Shown: positions 34,176-44,376, counted from the first letter of the stretch. The stretch is DNA of 64,000 nucleotides from Nitrosarchaeum koreense MY1 (GCF_000220175.1 NZ_AFPU01000001.1:1399512-1463511); one strand, 5' to 3'. Numbers and translations are program-made. The notes: generated by a model not told the origin, from the letters alone.

Positions 34176-34886
34176 TTATTTTACTGTGAGTAATTCTTTA
34201 ACTCTCTGAATTAAATCATTCATGTTATTTGCTTCTAATATTGGTTGTAACTCATGTGGATCTTTAGCACCTATAGCAGATAAGGAGTAAACATAATCAA
34301 TTGTAGGCATTTCTGTTGTAAGATAATATTTTTCTAAAACATGATCAAGTGAATGAGGTTCAACAATTTGTGGTAATGCTTGGTGAATAATTTTATTTTT
34401 CCACATCGCTACTAGTTTTTCCCATGTGTCATAAGGTACATTATCATCAATTTCAGGAATTAATTCAACTTCGGCACGAATGTACATTTTTTGTTCTGTT
34501 CCTAATTTTTCATGAATTTCTGAAATATTTCTATGACCTTCTACAGAATATGGATCATAGTCAGAAGGTTGTGGAAAAGAGGGTGGGATTATTTTATTAA
34601 TTTTAAATTTATTACGTCCAATTGTCTCAATATGTAATTGCATCCCATCTAATTCTACATCTTCACATTTAGTTATCTTTGCAATAGTACCAATAGATTT
34701 TGGTGCAGTCCAACCACTAATTGAGTTATTTGCATCAATGAGACATACACCAAATTGACCATCACCAATCATACAATCATCAACTAACTGCTTGTATCTA
34801 GGCTCAAAAATTCTTAGAGGTAATTCCTGTCTAGGAAATAATACTAAATCTAAAGGAAATATTGGTAGAATTTTTGTTTCTTTCAA
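34176..34886 (-). CDS. LON substrate-binding-domain protein (no protease domain)
   Basis: 236 residues matching the N-terminal LON domain: LPIFPLDLVLFPRQELPLRIFEPRY followed by FGVCLID and a helical C-terminal bundle. The AAA and serine protease domains of Lon are absent, so it is a stand-alone substrate-recognition or adaptor domain as found in many bacteria and some archaea. The start is TTG. It precedes the PEFG-anchored paralogue by 6 bp on the same strand. Role unknown. Confidence 0.88.
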   Translation of the reverse strand: MKETKILPIFPLDLVLFPRQELPLRIFEPRYKQLVDDCMIGDGQFGVCLIDANNSISGWTAPKSIGTIAKITKCEDVELDGMQLHIETIGRNKFKINKIIPPSFPQPSDYDPYSVEGHRNISEIHEKLGTEQKMYIRAEVELIPEIDDNVPYDTWEKLVAMWKNKIIHQALPQIVEPHSLDHVLEKYYLTTEMPTIDYVYSLSAIGAKDPHELQPILEANNMNDLIQRVKELLTVK

Positions 34887-34960
34887 ACTGTTGTTGTTTA
34901 GTATGACTCTAGATATATGGAATGCGCAATCAATTTTAATTATAAAATAGATTTTAAAAT

Positions 34961-35890
34961 TTAAAAGCCGTTTTCGTTGAGAATTAATCCAAGTAATGCA
35001 GCTCTTGTATGTTTTCCATATTCAGCCTGTTCAAAATATTTTGCATTTTTTGTATTATCAACATCAGTTGATATTTCATCTAGCCTAGGTAGTGGATGCA
35101 AAATAATAGAATCGTCTTTCATTTTTTGCAATAAATCCAATCCAACAACATAGCTTCCTTTTACTTTGAGATATTCTTCCTCATCTGGAAATCTCTCTTT
35201 TTGAATTCGTGTTACATATAGAACATCAAGATCATCTATGTAATCTTCAATTTTAGTAGATTCAGTAAAAGACAATTTCTTTTTTATTTCATAGATTGAA
35301 TCGGATCTAATTCGTAATGATTCAGGGGAAATTAAATGGACATCAACATCATAATTTCCTAGTCCATGTAAGAGAGAATAAACGGTTCTTCCATATTTTA
35401 GATCACCGATAATTCCTATTTTTAGACCGTCGATTTTTTTCTTCTCTTTTCTTATTGTAAATAAATCTTGGATAGCTTGTGTAGGATGTTCTTCAGTTCC
35501 ACTACCAGCATTGATAACAGGTTTTGAAGAAACTTCAGCTGCAAACCTACTAGAGCCATCAAGAGGATGTCTAAGGACAAGCACATCAGAATAATTAGAC
35601 ATGATTCTAACAGTATCTGCTAGGCTCTCACCTTTTTTGGTAGATGACGATGAGATATCAGAAATTCCCAAAGAATTGCCACCAACTGAGGCCATAGCAG
35701 CATCAAAACTAAGACGAGTCCTAGTACTTGGTTCATAAAAGAGATAGCCTAAACCATTTCCTTTACAAATTTCCCTTCTTTCTATGGGGCTAAGTTTCAT
35801 TATTTTATCAGTGGATGCAAAGATTTGTTCAAGTTGAACCTTGTTAAAATCCTTGATTGAAATTATGTCTTTTTGGTAGAACTCGTTCAT
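34961..35890 (-). CDS. pyrB: Aspartate carbamoyltransferase, catalytic chain
   Basis: 309 residues. It makes N-carbamoyl-aspartate from carbamoyl phosphate and aspartate, the first committed step of pyrimidine synthesis. The carbamoyl-phosphate loop STRTRLSFD (near residue 55), HPLDGSSR, HPTQAIQDL and the C-terminal HPLPRLDEI are intact. The length is typical. Unlike the common pyrBI operon, the regulatory-chain gene is divergent, with its likely ATG 41 bp away. Confidence 0.97.
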   Translation of the reverse strand: MNEFYQKDIISIKDFNKVQLEQIFASTDKIMKLSPIERREICKGNGLGYLFYEPSTRTRLSFDAAMASVGGNSLGISDISSSSTKKGESLADTVRIMSNYSDVLVLRHPLDGSSRFAAEVSSKPVINAGSGTEEHPTQAIQDLFTIRKEKKKIDGLKIGIIGDLKYGRTVYSLLHGLGNYDVDVHLISPESLRIRSDSIYEIKKKLSFTESTKIEDYIDDLDVLYVTRIQKERFPDEEEYLKVKGSYVVGLDLLQKMKDDSIILHPLPRLDEISTDVDNTKNAKYFEQAEYGKHTRAALLGLILNENGF

Positions 35891-35931
35891 TCTTTCAATG
35901 ATATATACAGGTGACTATACAAAGTATTCTG

Positions 35932-36393
35932 ATGCAAGAGTCCGAACTTATGGTTCGACGAATTAAGGAGGGTACAGTGTTAGACCATATTGACGAGGGT
36001 AAAGGTCTTCAGGTACTTAGTGCTTTAAGAATAGATGGTAAAGATGGAAGTCTCATTACTATTGCTCTAAATGTACCCAGTGGAAAATTTAAGAAAAAAG
36101 ACATAATCAAAGTGGAGAATAAATTTCTAAAAGATGATGATACAAACAAGTTGGCAGTGATTGCACCTAAAGCAACAATTAACATCATCAAAGACTACAA
36201 ACTAATTGAAAAGAGAAGGGTAGCACTTCCAAATGAGATTAATAGAATTTTTCGTTGTTCAAATCCAGATTGTATCAGTAATAGTACTGAGCATATTGAA
36301 TCAGTGATGGATGTAATTGACAAAGAAGGAAGAGTACTCAAATGCAGATATTGTTCAAGAGTATTAGATGTTAACAAACTGAAATATAATTAA
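35932..36393 (+). CDS. pyrI: Aspartate carbamoyltransferase, regulatory chain
   Basis: About 153 residues from ATG 35932 (MQESELMVRRIKEGTVLDHI), which gives the family's usual short leader before the IKxGTVIDHI motif; a GTG at 35911 would add seven residues and shorten the divergent gap to 20 bp. The nucleotide-binding domain is followed by the zinc domain with CSNPDC and CRYC (near residues 115-145). It binds the allosteric effectors CTP and ATP and assembles with PyrB. Confidence 0.95.
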   Translation: MQESELMVRRIKEGTVLDHIDEGKGLQVLSALRIDGKDGSLITIALNVPSGKFKKKDIIKVENKFLKDDDTNKLAVIAPKATINIIKDYKLIEKRRVALPNEINRIFRCSNPDCISNSTEHIESVMDVIDKEGRVLKCRYCSRVLDVNKLKYN

Positions 36394-36426
36394 ATTAAAA
36401 ATTTGAAAAAGATGGTACTACTGGGT

Positions 36427-36735
36427 TTATTGTCCCAGGATGATGAACATCATGACTATACCGTAGATTGCGATTGATTCAACCATACCTACGAAAATGA
36501 ATACTTTTGACTGCAATGCCGGGTTTTCACTAATTACTGCGAGACCTGCTGCGCCAACTTGACCCAAACCGATACCTGCTCCAGCTGCTGCTAAACCAAA
36601 GGCCAAACCAGCACCAAGGAGTTTCATAGATGATTGGTTGTTTACTTCAATGGTTTCTTGAGCATAAGCAATTCCAGTCAATCCAGTTGCAGATATTGCA
36701 ATTGTTGCCAAAAGTAGCAATACGATAGATTTCAT
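36427..36735 (-). CDS. atpK: A-type ATP synthase rotor subunit K (c subunit)
   Basis: 102 residues: a signal-peptide-like leader (1-25, ending AYAQ) and a two-helix hairpin. Helix 1 carries the glycine-rich GAGIGLGQVGAAG (Gln59), and helix 2 carries the ion-binding Glu86 in MVESIAIYG with Ser87 and Tyr91. The Gln, Glu-Ser and Tyr set resembles the sodium site of Na+-coupled rotors, though the loop is shorter. It is last in the minus-strand ATP synthase operon. Confidence 0.93.
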   Translation of the reverse strand: MKSIVLLLLATIAISATGLTGIAYAQETIEVNNQSSMKLLGAGLAFGLAAAGAGIGLGQVGAAGLAVISENPALQSKVFIFVGMVESIAIYGIVMMFIILGQ

Positions 36736-36786
36736 TTATGTACCGACTCTTCTAGTTCCATATTTAAATCATGATGATGTTTTAAT

Positions 36787-36918
36787 CTAAATTTGATCGA
36801 GTGTTTTCTTTTTGAATGATGTCAAATCATTTTTGATAGATTTAACAAAATTATCGTGATCTTGTTCTAAAACCTTTTTTGAATTTTCAACTAATTTTTT
36901 AATTTCTTCTTTTGCCAT
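36787..36918 (-). CDS. 43-residue helical ORF embedded in the ATP synthase operon
   Basis: Encodes MAKEEIKKLVENSKKVLEQ and ends SFKKKTLDQI: a single amphipathic, lysine-rich helix with heptad-like spacing. Its ATG overlaps the subunit D stop by one base (TAATG), so it is translationally coupled, and subunit K follows. No canonical stalk subunit H gene was seen, and this tiny helix might replace or assist it. It could also be a noncoding spacer, but overlap and composition favour translation. Confidence 0.6.
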   Translation of the reverse strand: MAKEEIKKLVENSKKVLEQDHDNFVKSIKNDLTSFKKKTLDQI

Positions 36919-37550
36919 TATTTCTTACTCACCATCTTTGCTTTCACTTTTTTTAACTTTGCGAATTCTTCTCTTTCTCTCTCTTCAAGGGTAGCAAGAA
37001 TAAATCGTATTTTTTGTTGATATTGAGGGATGATGACATTTTCTAAGGCATTTAGTAGTTTTTGAGTTTTTTCAAGGGCCTTTGCAAGACTAAAAATAGA
37101 ATTTTCATATTCTGCTGCTTTGCAGATTTTTGGAAGTAATTCTTTGATTTGTTTTGCTGCTCGATCTATAGATGAGTTAGTATCAGCAAATCCATAAGGC
37201 ATGGATTTTGTATCCTTTTCAGTTACTGTAAGGGCAGGAATTTTTACATCTACAACTCTACGTACATGAACATCAACTTGCATTACAGGTGGTGTAGATT
37301 CAGCAACAGAGTCTACCGTATTGGTTCCTAATGCAAGATACGCTTCATTAACTGATTTGTAAATATCTTGTAATGGGTCCCAAATTCCACCTCTTGCTTT
37401 TGAGGCTTCTTCAATCATTTCTTCAATATTTTTTAAAAGAACTTTACGTTTATCATCTAAGATCTTCTGAACCATTGTGGCAACTTGACTAGATTTTTTA
37501 TATTTTAGAAGTTCGATTTTTGTTGCAGCTACATTTTGTCCAAATGACAT
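36918..37550 (-). CDS. atpD: A-type ATP synthase subunit D (central stalk)
   Basis: 210 residues, a long coiled-coil rotor axle: the N-terminal helix includes TKIELLKYKKSSQVATMVQKILDDKRKVLL, and the C-terminal partner helix includes LEKTQKLLNALENVIIPQYQQKIRFI, the conserved NALE-IIP signature of V/A-type subunit D. It couples catalysis in A3B3 to the K ring. It follows subunit B by 4 bp and overlaps the next small ORF by one base. Confidence 0.96.
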   Translation of the reverse strand: MSFGQNVAATKIELLKYKKSSQVATMVQKILDDKRKVLLKNIEEMIEEASKARGGIWDPLQDIYKSVNEAYLALGTNTVDSVAESTPPVMQVDVHVRRVVDVKIPALTVTEKDTKSMPYGFADTNSSIDRAAKQIKELLPKICKAAEYENSIFSLAKALEKTQKLLNALENVIIPQYQQKIRFILATLEEREREEFAKLKKVKAKMVSKK

Positions 37551-37554
37551 GCTG

Positions 37555-38940
37555 TTAGTTTTCCTGATAGTATTGATCTATGTATTTGTCTTTGATTTTA
37601 GTAATTTCGTTCTTTGGAAGTTTTGAAACAATTTTCCATAGTAAAGTTAGAGTTTCTTCTATTGTTCTATTTTCATCAGTTGCTTGTGAAAGAAATTCTT
37701 TTTCAAAGACATCACCTACATCCATGTATTTCAAATCAATTTCTGTTAATCCTGCTTTGCCTACAATTCCAGCTAGTGCTCTTACTTCTTGTGCTCTAGA
37801 ATATGCATCATAAACTTGATTTGAAACTTCACCATGATCTGCTCTTGTACTTCCTTCACCGATTCCATCTTTCATCAATCTACTGAGACTCATCAAAATG
37901 TTGATTGGGGGATAAACACCTTGTCGGAACAAATCTCTTCCAAGTACAACTTGGCCCTCTGTGATATATCCAGTAAGATCAGGGATTGGATGTGTAATGT
38001 CATCTGAAGGCATTGATAAAATTGGAACTTGGGTTACACTGCCTTTTCTGCCATTTAATTTTCCTGCTCTTTCATAAATTGTTGAAAGATCGGTATAGAG
38101 ATAACCTGGATAACCTTTTCTGCCTGGAACTTCTTCTCTTGCTGCACTAATTTCTCTTAATGCTTCTGCATAATTTGTCATATCAGTTAGAATTACAAGA
38201 ACATGCATTCCAAGATCAAATGCAAGATATTCTGCTACAGTTAATGCAACTCTTGGAGTGATAATTCTTTCAATAGCCGGATCATCTGCTGTGTTTAAAA
38301 ATAGGACACTTCTTTTTAGTGCGCCAGACTCTTCAAGACTTCTTCTAAAATATTCTGCCTCGCTGTATTGCACACCAATTGCTGCAAATACTACTGCAAA
38401 GTCATCTTTAGTACCAACAACACTTGCTTGTCTTGCAATTTGTGCTGCAAGAATGTTATGAGACATGCCAGAGCCAGAAAATATTGGTAGTTTTTGTCCT
38501 CTTACTAGAGTAATCATTCCATCAATTACAGAAACACCAGTTTGAATGAAGTCTTTTGGATATTCACGTTGTTCTGGATTCATTGGTTCTCCGTTGATAT
38601 CAATGAATTTATCAGCAATTGGATCTGGGAGTCCATCTTTTGGTCTACCTAATCCATCAAATACTCTGCCAAGTACCTCTTTTGATACTGGCATTTCCAT
38701 TAGTTTACCAACAAATTTTGCGCTGGTACCAGAAATAGATAATCCAGTAGTTCCTTCAAATACCTGAACTATTGCCTTACCATTTCCAACTTCTAGAACT
38801 TTTCCTAATCTTCTTTCCCCTTCTTTAGTTTCAATTTCTACAAGTTCATCAAATGCTGCATTTTCAACATCATCAACGACTACCAGTGGACCTTTGATTT
38901 CAGCAATCTTACTGTATTGAACTCCACCTTTAGCTGTCAA
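37555..38940 (-). CDS. atpB: A-type ATP synthase subunit B (regulatory/non-catalytic)
   Basis: 461 residues, homologous to the catalytic A subunit but with a modified P loop (FSGSGMSHN in place of GxxxxGKT). The conserved segments [49 protein letters not shown] and [13 protein letters not shown] are present. It alternates with A in the head hexamer. It overlaps the 3' end of atpA by 4 bp and is 4 bp before atpD. Confidence 0.98.
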   Translation of the reverse strand: MTAKGGVQYSKIAEIKGPLVVVDDVENAAFDELVEIETKEGERRLGKVLEVGNGKAIVQVFEGTTGLSISGTSAKFVGKLMEMPVSKEVLGRVFDGLGRPKDGLPDPIADKFIDINGEPMNPEQREYPKDFIQTGVSVIDGMITLVRGQKLPIFSGSGMSHNILAAQIARQASVVGTKDDFAVVFAAIGVQYSEAEYFRRSLEESGALKRSVLFLNTADDPAIERIITPRVALTVAEYLAFDLGMHVLVILTDMTNYAEALREISAAREEVPGRKGYPGYLYTDLSTIYERAGKLNGRKGSVTQVPILSMPSDDITHPIPDLTGYITEGQVVLGRDLFRQGVYPPINILMSLSRLMKDGIGEGSTRADHGEVSNQVYDAYSRAQEVRALAGIVGKAGLTEIDLKYMDVGDVFEKEFLSQATDENRTIEETLTLLWKIVSKLPKNEITKIKDKYIDQYYQEN

Positions 38941-40715
38941 TTCGAAACTTTCACTCCTGTAATAGATTTGAATTGTTCTTTCATATCAATATCTAATTGA
39001 TCAAGTTTAGGAATTTCATCGTCTTTGATATCCATTCTTGCTTTAAGCAATGTAGGAACTATAGCCATTGCACGAATGTCAGCTAATGATGCGCCTTCTT
39101 TTAGTGCTTGTTGACCTCTTCTGTAAAATTCAACTGATAATTTTAATAATTTGTACTGCTTTTGAGGACTGCAATAAGTATCAACATCGTCAAATGAGTT
39201 TTGTTGTAATAGACCAATCTTTAACATTCTTGCAACTTCAAGAATTAATTTTTCTTCATCAGGTAATGCTTCTGGACCTAAGAGTCTAACAATTTCTTTT
39301 AGTGTATCTTCTCTTTGTAATACACCATAAGCTTCACTTCTTAATGATAACCAATCGCTATTGATATTTTCACCCCACCATTTTGCAATATCTCCAAGAT
39401 AACCAGAATAGCTGTTCATCCAGTTAATTGATGGATAGTGTCTAGAGTAAGCAAGTTTTGCATCCAAAGCCCAAAATGTTTTGATAAATCTCATGGTATG
39501 TGTTGTTACAGGTTCAGTGAAATCTCCACCGGATGGTGAAACTGCTCCAACTAATGTAACTGAACCGTCACGATCAGGACTGCCGACTGCTTTAACACGT
39601 CCTGCTCTTTCATAAAATTCTGCTAATCTTGATGCAAGATATGATGGATAACCTTCTTCTGCAGGCATCTCTTCTAATCTTCCACTCATCTCTCTTAGTG
39701 ATTCTGCCCATCTACTAGTAGAATCTGCTACAAGAACAACGTCATAACCCATATCTCTGTAATATTCTGCAATTGTTACACCAGTGTAGATACTTGCCTC
39801 TCTTGCAGCTACTGGCATGTTACTTGTGTTTGCAACCAAAACTGTTCTATCCATAAGTGGTTTGCCACTACGTGGATCTTTAAGATGTGGAAATTCAACT
39901 AGCACTTCAGTCATTTCGTTTCCTCTTTCACCGCATCCGATGTAAACTACAACTTGTGAATCAGCCCATTTTGCAATTTGATGTAATGTAACAGTTTTTC
40001 CTGTTCCAAATGCACCTGGGATAGAACCAGTTCCTCCTTTAGCAATTGGGAAGAATGTGTCAATTACACGTTGTCCGGTAAGAAGTGGAACTGTTGGATC
40101 ATATCTGGTGTGATATGGACGTGGTTTTCTAACAGGCCACCTATGATACATTTTAAGTGGGATTTTTTGTCCATCTTTTTCAGTTGTAGCTAATACAGTT
40201 TCTAAATTATAATCTCCTTCACTTACCATATTTGTGATCTTTCCGCCAGGATGATCTGGTGGAACCATAATTGAATGAAGAATAAGATCAGTTTCCTGAA
40301 CAGTTCCAAGAACATTTCCGGCAGCAACTTCATCACCATTACTAACAGATGGTACAAAGTGGAATTTCTTTACCATGTCAACAGGAGTTGTGGTAATACC
40401 TCTACCAATGAATGAACCAGAAGCTTTTGATAATTCTTTTAATGGTCTTTGAATTCCATCATAAATTTGTCCAATAATACCTGGACCCAATAAAACGCTC
40501 AGTGGGTTTCCTGTACCAACTACAGGTTCGCCTGGTTTTAGTCCACTTGTAGACTCGTAAACTTGAATAAATGCAACATCGCCAGTTAGACGAATAACTT
40601 CACCAACTAATTTTGAGTTACCAACAACTACAGTTTCATACATTTTGGCATCAGACATTCCATCGGCCTTTACTGCAGGACCACTGACCCAAACAATTCT
40701 ACCTTGAGCTGCCAT
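38937..40715 (-). CDS. atpA: A-type ATP synthase subunit A (catalytic)
   Basis: 592 residues. The Walker A P loop is GAFGTGKT (near residue 235); the catalytic Glu region is [15 protein letters not shown], and [10 protein letters not shown] is the Walker B area. The 80-residue non-homologous insert typical of A/V-type A subunits is present ([19 protein letters not shown] to PDHPGGKI). No intein is present. It sits between atpE (1-bp gap) and atpB. Confidence 0.98.
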   Translation of the reverse strand: MAAQGRIVWVSGPAVKADGMSDAKMYETVVVGNSKLVGEVIRLTGDVAFIQVYESTSGLKPGEPVVGTGNPLSVLLGPGIIGQIYDGIQRPLKELSKASGSFIGRGITTTPVDMVKKFHFVPSVSNGDEVAAGNVLGTVQETDLILHSIMVPPDHPGGKITNMVSEGDYNLETVLATTEKDGQKIPLKMYHRWPVRKPRPYHTRYDPTVPLLTGQRVIDTFFPIAKGGTGSIPGAFGTGKTVTLHQIAKWADSQVVVYIGCGERGNEMTEVLVEFPHLKDPRSGKPLMDRTVLVANTSNMPVAAREASIYTGVTIAEYYRDMGYDVVLVADSTSRWAESLREMSGRLEEMPAEEGYPSYLASRLAEFYERAGRVKAVGSPDRDGSVTLVGAVSPSGGDFTEPVTTHTMRFIKTFWALDAKLAYSRHYPSINWMNSYSGYLGDIAKWWGENINSDWLSLRSEAYGVLQREDTLKEIVRLLGPEALPDEEKLILEVARMLKIGLLQQNSFDDVDTYCSPQKQYKLLKLSVEFYRRGQQALKEGASLADIRAMAIVPTLLKARMDIKDDEIPKLDQLDIDMKEQFKSITGVKVSN

Positions 40716-40716
40716 A

Positions 40717-41316
40717 CTAATTACCTACTCCGAATTTTGTGGCAATTTCTTTCCTTATTAAAGGCTTCATACGCTGTATTCTTGCATCAATAGTATTATC
40801 AAATTTCATTCCGCCATCTTTTGATTTTACCGTAATACCTCCCATACAAGTAATTGGTTCTGGAGATAGTTCTGCACCAGAATATTTGGATAATAAAGAT
40901 TGGATTATGTTTTTGTCTTTAGAATTTGTTGAAATTACAACTTTGGTTGTACCTAAAATTGTAGTTGCTTCATCCAATAAGGTTGTCATTAATTTAGAAT
41001 AATCGTCATTGCGATTTGTATTTGAAATTTGTTCTATTGCTTTTGAAAATACGTTATCTACTGCTTTTTCCAATGCCAAAAGTCTATTATTTCTGGCCTC
41101 AAGATCGGAGCTTCCAATAAGCTGTTTTTCTATTTTATCTGCCTCTTTTCTGCCATCTGAGACGATTTTATCATATTCTCGCTCCAGTTTAGGAATAGAA
41201 TCATCAAGGGTTTGATTAGATTCGGTAAGGGCAGATCGGATATTTGACAAAACATCTTTCTCAGTTTTTGTAAGTATCTTGTCGATTGTTTGTTCTAATG
41301 CAGAATTAGATCCCAA
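40717..41316 (-). CDS. atpE: A-type ATP synthase subunit E (peripheral stalk)
   Basis: 199 residues. The N-terminal half is a long charged helix ([22 protein letters not shown] to [10 protein letters not shown]) and the C-terminal domain carries [23 protein letters not shown], the conserved E-subunit end that binds the B subunit. It pairs with subunit H in other archaea; no full-length H was found. First gene of the minus-strand operon, divergent from subunit I. Confidence 0.92.
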   Translation of the reverse strand: MGSNSALEQTIDKILTKTEKDVLSNIRSALTESNQTLDDSIPKLEREYDKIVSDGRKEADKIEKQLIGSSDLEARNNRLLALEKAVDNVFSKAIEQISNTNRNDDYSKLMTTLLDEATTILGTTKVVISTNSKDKNIIQSLLSKYSGAELSPEPITCMGGITVKSKDGGMKFDNTIDARIQRMKPLIRKEIATKFGVGN

Positions 41317-41408
41317 TGTGACGCGTTAATCCATAATAGATTTTAATGTTTGGGAAAATGGGCAATTTTGGAAAGATATTAAACTAAATAAAATTACACA
41401 GGAATGTC

Positions 41409-43508
41409 TTGGGAACCGCCGATCTAAAACTGGGAACTATAGTTTTGCCAAGAAGTGAATCTCCACAGGCAATATCTAGATTAACAGAGTTTGAATGGTT
41501 TCATAAAATTGATTCATCAAGTGATCAAGTAACGCATGAAATTGACGATTTATTATTAGAGGCCCAGAAAATATTCCAATCAATTGATGATGTGGTCAAG
41601 GGCATGGGAATTCCATTAACAGTAGGAATTATGGAAATACTCTTCAAAGGCACTGTAATCAAGAAAAAAAATTACGAAATTGATGAAATTGAACATATGA
41701 TAAATGATTTGAGAAAAACAACTCCATCAATTATCGATGAGCCTGCTAAATTATTAGAAGATGCACAAAACACCAGACTGACTATTGAGGAATACAAATC
41801 ACTCAAGGATACTTTAGAAGTAATTAGAAAAATGAATTTAGATCTTACGGGATTTGGATTAATGAGATACTTTTTTACAAATCTTTTTGTAATTAATTCT
41901 TCAGACTATGAAGAGATTAGTCGCTCACTTGAAGGCATTACAATATACAAATACGATTTAGAAAGTAAGGATAAAACCGCGCTTTTAGTAATTTCCGATA
42001 TTGAAGATTCTGAAAAAGTTTTCAAGATTCTAAGAAGTTTTAATTCCAATTCATTTAAGATTCCAGAGGGATTTCCACAAGTTCCTAGTGAAGCTTATGC
42101 GTTGGCTGAATCCAAAATTAAAGAATTAACCACAAAACAAACCTCCATATCTAAAGAACTTTTAAAATACAAAAAGAAAATTCGTCAAGATATTCTTGCT
42201 ATTCATGAAAAAGCATTAGTTGCAAAAGATGTTCTTGAAATGCTAAGAAAACCTGGAGGTACGAAAAATTTTGCAGTAATACAAGGATATATTCCAAAAA
42301 GAATGGAAACCAAGTTTAAAGATTCTACAAAACAATGGATGTCGGTAATTGAAGATGTTACTGATCCAAAGCATTTAGAAGAATTACCGACATTATTTGA
42401 AAATAAGAAATTTGTTAGAACTTTTGAAGTGATTACAAAAAGCCAAGGCATTCCAAAGAAGGGAGAGCCGGATCCAACTCCTATGATTGCATTAATGTGG
42501 CCAATTTTTTATGGATTGATGTTTGCAGATATGGGTCACGGATTATTATTAATGGGATTAGGATTATTATTCAAAGTAAAAGGACAGGGCGACTTAGCAA
42601 GATGGGGAATGCTCATTGCAATTTCTGGTGCATCAGCTGCAATAGCAGGTGTAGGTACTGGAGAGATGTTTGGATACCATATTTCTCATATGGGTCCATT
42701 TGAAGGGCTTTTAGCAGAAGGAGGAGCTTTATATCCAGTTAGTTGGATTGTCGGAATTCTCAGTGTTGCTGAACTTACATTTGATCAAGTCATCAACATT
42801 CTCAAAGTGTCATTATTCATTGGAATTGTTCACCTAGTGTGGGCTATGGTTTTGCGAATCAGAAGATTAGCTGCAGAAGGACACAAACTTGTAATGTTTA
42901 CTGAAGCAATTCCAAACATTACACTCTATGGAGGAATTGTTGTTGTTATGATGTGTGCTATTGGATCACAGTATGATGTGATGAACATGTATTCAAAAGT
43001 ACATACTGAAGCAGTTCCATGGGTTACAATATTTCTTGGAGATTGGGCACAAGTTTGGATCGTTACAAGAATTGCAGTTATCATTGTTATCGCATCAATG
43101 GTATTGATGATGGTTGGAGGAATTTTACATGCAAAGAAACATCCAGAAAGCGGAGGAGATCCTGCAAGTGTCCTCATGGAAGTATTACTTGGTAAAACTG
43201 TAGAAAGTTTAGCTCATACAATTAGTTATGCTCGACTTGGAATTATGTTACTCGTACATGCTGCATTGTTAATGACGGTAAATAACGCATTTGCATCTTT
43301 GGGCGGCGCAGAATCTGGCGGAGCTATGGCAATGATCATTGGTGGAAACTTAGGAATTATGATGATTGAAGGATTAATTGTGTATATTCAGTCACTCAGA
43401 TTGCACCTGTACGAATTCTTTACAAAATGGTATGTAGGCGGTTCTCAACCATTCAGACAAATCAGACCAGAACTAATTTACAATCAATTCATTTGGAAGA
43501 AAAAATAG
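41409..43508 (+). CDS. atpI: A-type ATP synthase subunit I (a subunit)
   Basis: 699 residues: a cytosolic N-terminal stalk half with coiled coils (about 1-340), then seven or eight membrane helices from about 355. The proton-path arginine region is in the helix TVESLAHTISYARLGIMLLVHA, and the C-terminal LRLHLYEFFTKWYVGGSQPFRQI is conserved. The start is TTG. It is divergent from the E-A-B-D-K operon with 92 bp between starts, so stoichiometry must be balanced across two promoters. Confidence 0.95.
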   Translation: MGTADLKLGTIVLPRSESPQAISRLTEFEWFHKIDSSSDQVTHEIDDLLLEAQKIFQSIDDVVKGMGIPLTVGIMEILFKGTVIKKKNYEIDEIEHMINDLRKTTPSIIDEPAKLLEDAQNTRLTIEEYKSLKDTLEVIRKMNLDLTGFGLMRYFFTNLFVINSSDYEEISRSLEGITIYKYDLESKDKTALLVISDIEDSEKVFKILRSFNSNSFKIPEGFPQVPSEAYALAESKIKELTTKQTSISKELLKYKKKIRQDILAIHEKALVAKDVLEMLRKPGGTKNFAVIQGYIPKRMETKFKDSTKQWMSVIEDVTDPKHLEELPTLFENKKFVRTFEVITKSQGIPKKGEPDPTPMIALMWPIFYGLMFADMGHGLLLMGLGLLFKVKGQGDLARWGMLIAISGASAAIAGVGTGEMFGYHISHMGPFEGLLAEGGALYPVSWIVGILSVAELTFDQVINILKVSLFIGIVHLVWAMVLRIRRLAAEGHKLVMFTEAIPNITLYGGIVVVMMCAIGSQYDVMNMYSKVHTEAVPWVTIFLGDWAQVWIVTRIAVIIVIASMVLMMVGGILHAKKHPESGGDPASVLMEVLLGKTVESLAHTISYARLGIMLLVHAALLMTVNNAFASLGGAESGGAMAMIIGGNLGIMMIEGLIVYIQSLRLHLYEFFTKWYVGGSQPFRQIRPELIYNQFIWKKK

Positions 43509-43604
43509 TTCATCTTCAACTCCATAGGGACTTTACCGTAATTTCGGGGAATAAAAAAACATGAGATAATCTAGTGCTCATTCTTTATTTTCACACATTG
43601 TTCA

Positions 43605-44351
43605 TTATAACAAAAATTCTATTGCGTTTTTACCTTCTTGAGTAAGAGTTATCCATCTATTACGTCCTATCTTTTCAATATTGATGAATTTCCATTGTTC
43701 TTCTAGTGGTTGAATAATATTTTTATCAAGACTAGCAAATCTTGCCATGGAGTGATTTTCCTCTTGTGCGTTAACTGTAATGATGTTTTTTTCTTCTGAA
43801 ATTACTGCCATCTCTTTTTTTGTTATCTTACCATTATTTTTTTTAATGATCTCCAATGCATAAATTAATTTTTCTTCAGGAATTTTTATTGAATATGGTG
43901 GAACATCTTGAATGTCTTTAATTCCAGTTGATATTGGTTGTTTTGCATCTACTCCTCGATAGGTTTTTGCCTCGACATAAAATGGATGGATGTTTTTATT
44001 ATCGTTGAACATCATGCATGCCATCATAGTACCTATTGCCTGAATCTTACTTCCTGATGCTAAATTAACAAATACTTCGTTTCCTTTTTCTTTTTCAACG
44101 ATATTTTTTATCGACCGAATGATGTTAAACAAATCTCGCCTGTTATGTTCTTCTTGTTTTACTTCAATTCCTAATTTTTCTAACTGGTTTGTAATTTTTG
44201 TAGTAAATGGATCTGATTTGTCTTCGTTTTTGTTTTCATGAAGTAGCAACCAAACCCTATCGGCCTTTTCTTGTTTTGCAGGAAGTACAACTCTGTCAAC
44301 CTCATATCCCACAGGAGCAATGTGTATACGTAATTTTGAAATTCTATCCAT
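43605..44351 (-). CDS. CARF-like / winged-helix regulator (HFX_2341-type, DUF6293-like)
   Basis: About 248 residues from the ATG at 44351, preferred over an ATG seven codons earlier because the latter lies inside a palindrome at the promoter. N-terminal Rossmann-like half: RIHIAPVGYEVDRVVLP, VWLLLHE, then VNLASGSKIQAIGTMMACMMF, which matches the ligand loop of CARF/Csa3-like sensors. The C-terminal winged helix is in KITKKEMAVIS and WITLTQEGKNAIEFL. No CRISPR system is nearby. It may bind a nucleotide second messenger; this is inference from fold similarity. Confidence 0.75.
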   Translation of the reverse strand: MDRISKLRIHIAPVGYEVDRVVLPAKQEKADRVWLLLHENKNEDKSDPFTTKITNQLEKLGIEVKQEEHNRRDLFNIIRSIKNIVEKEKGNEVFVNLASGSKIQAIGTMMACMMFNDNKNIHPFYVEAKTYRGVDAKQPISTGIKDIQDVPPYSIKIPEEKLIYALEIIKKNNGKITKKEMAVISEEKNIITVNAQEENHSMARFASLDKNIIQPLEEQWKFINIEKIGRNRWITLTQEGKNAIEFLL

Positions 44352-44362
44352 AATAGTATTCT

Positions 44363-44376
44363 TAGTATGCATACTA
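44363..44376. promoter_or_regulatory. Perfect 14-bp palindrome at the CARF-like gene start
   Basis: TAGTATGCATACTA reads identically on both strands. On the minus strand it lies between a TATA-like TTATTAAATAG (about 44382-44395) and the ATG at 44351, so it covers the expected transcription start. A partial copy (ATAGTAT) follows at 44352-44358. Placement fits autorepression. Confidence 0.6.
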
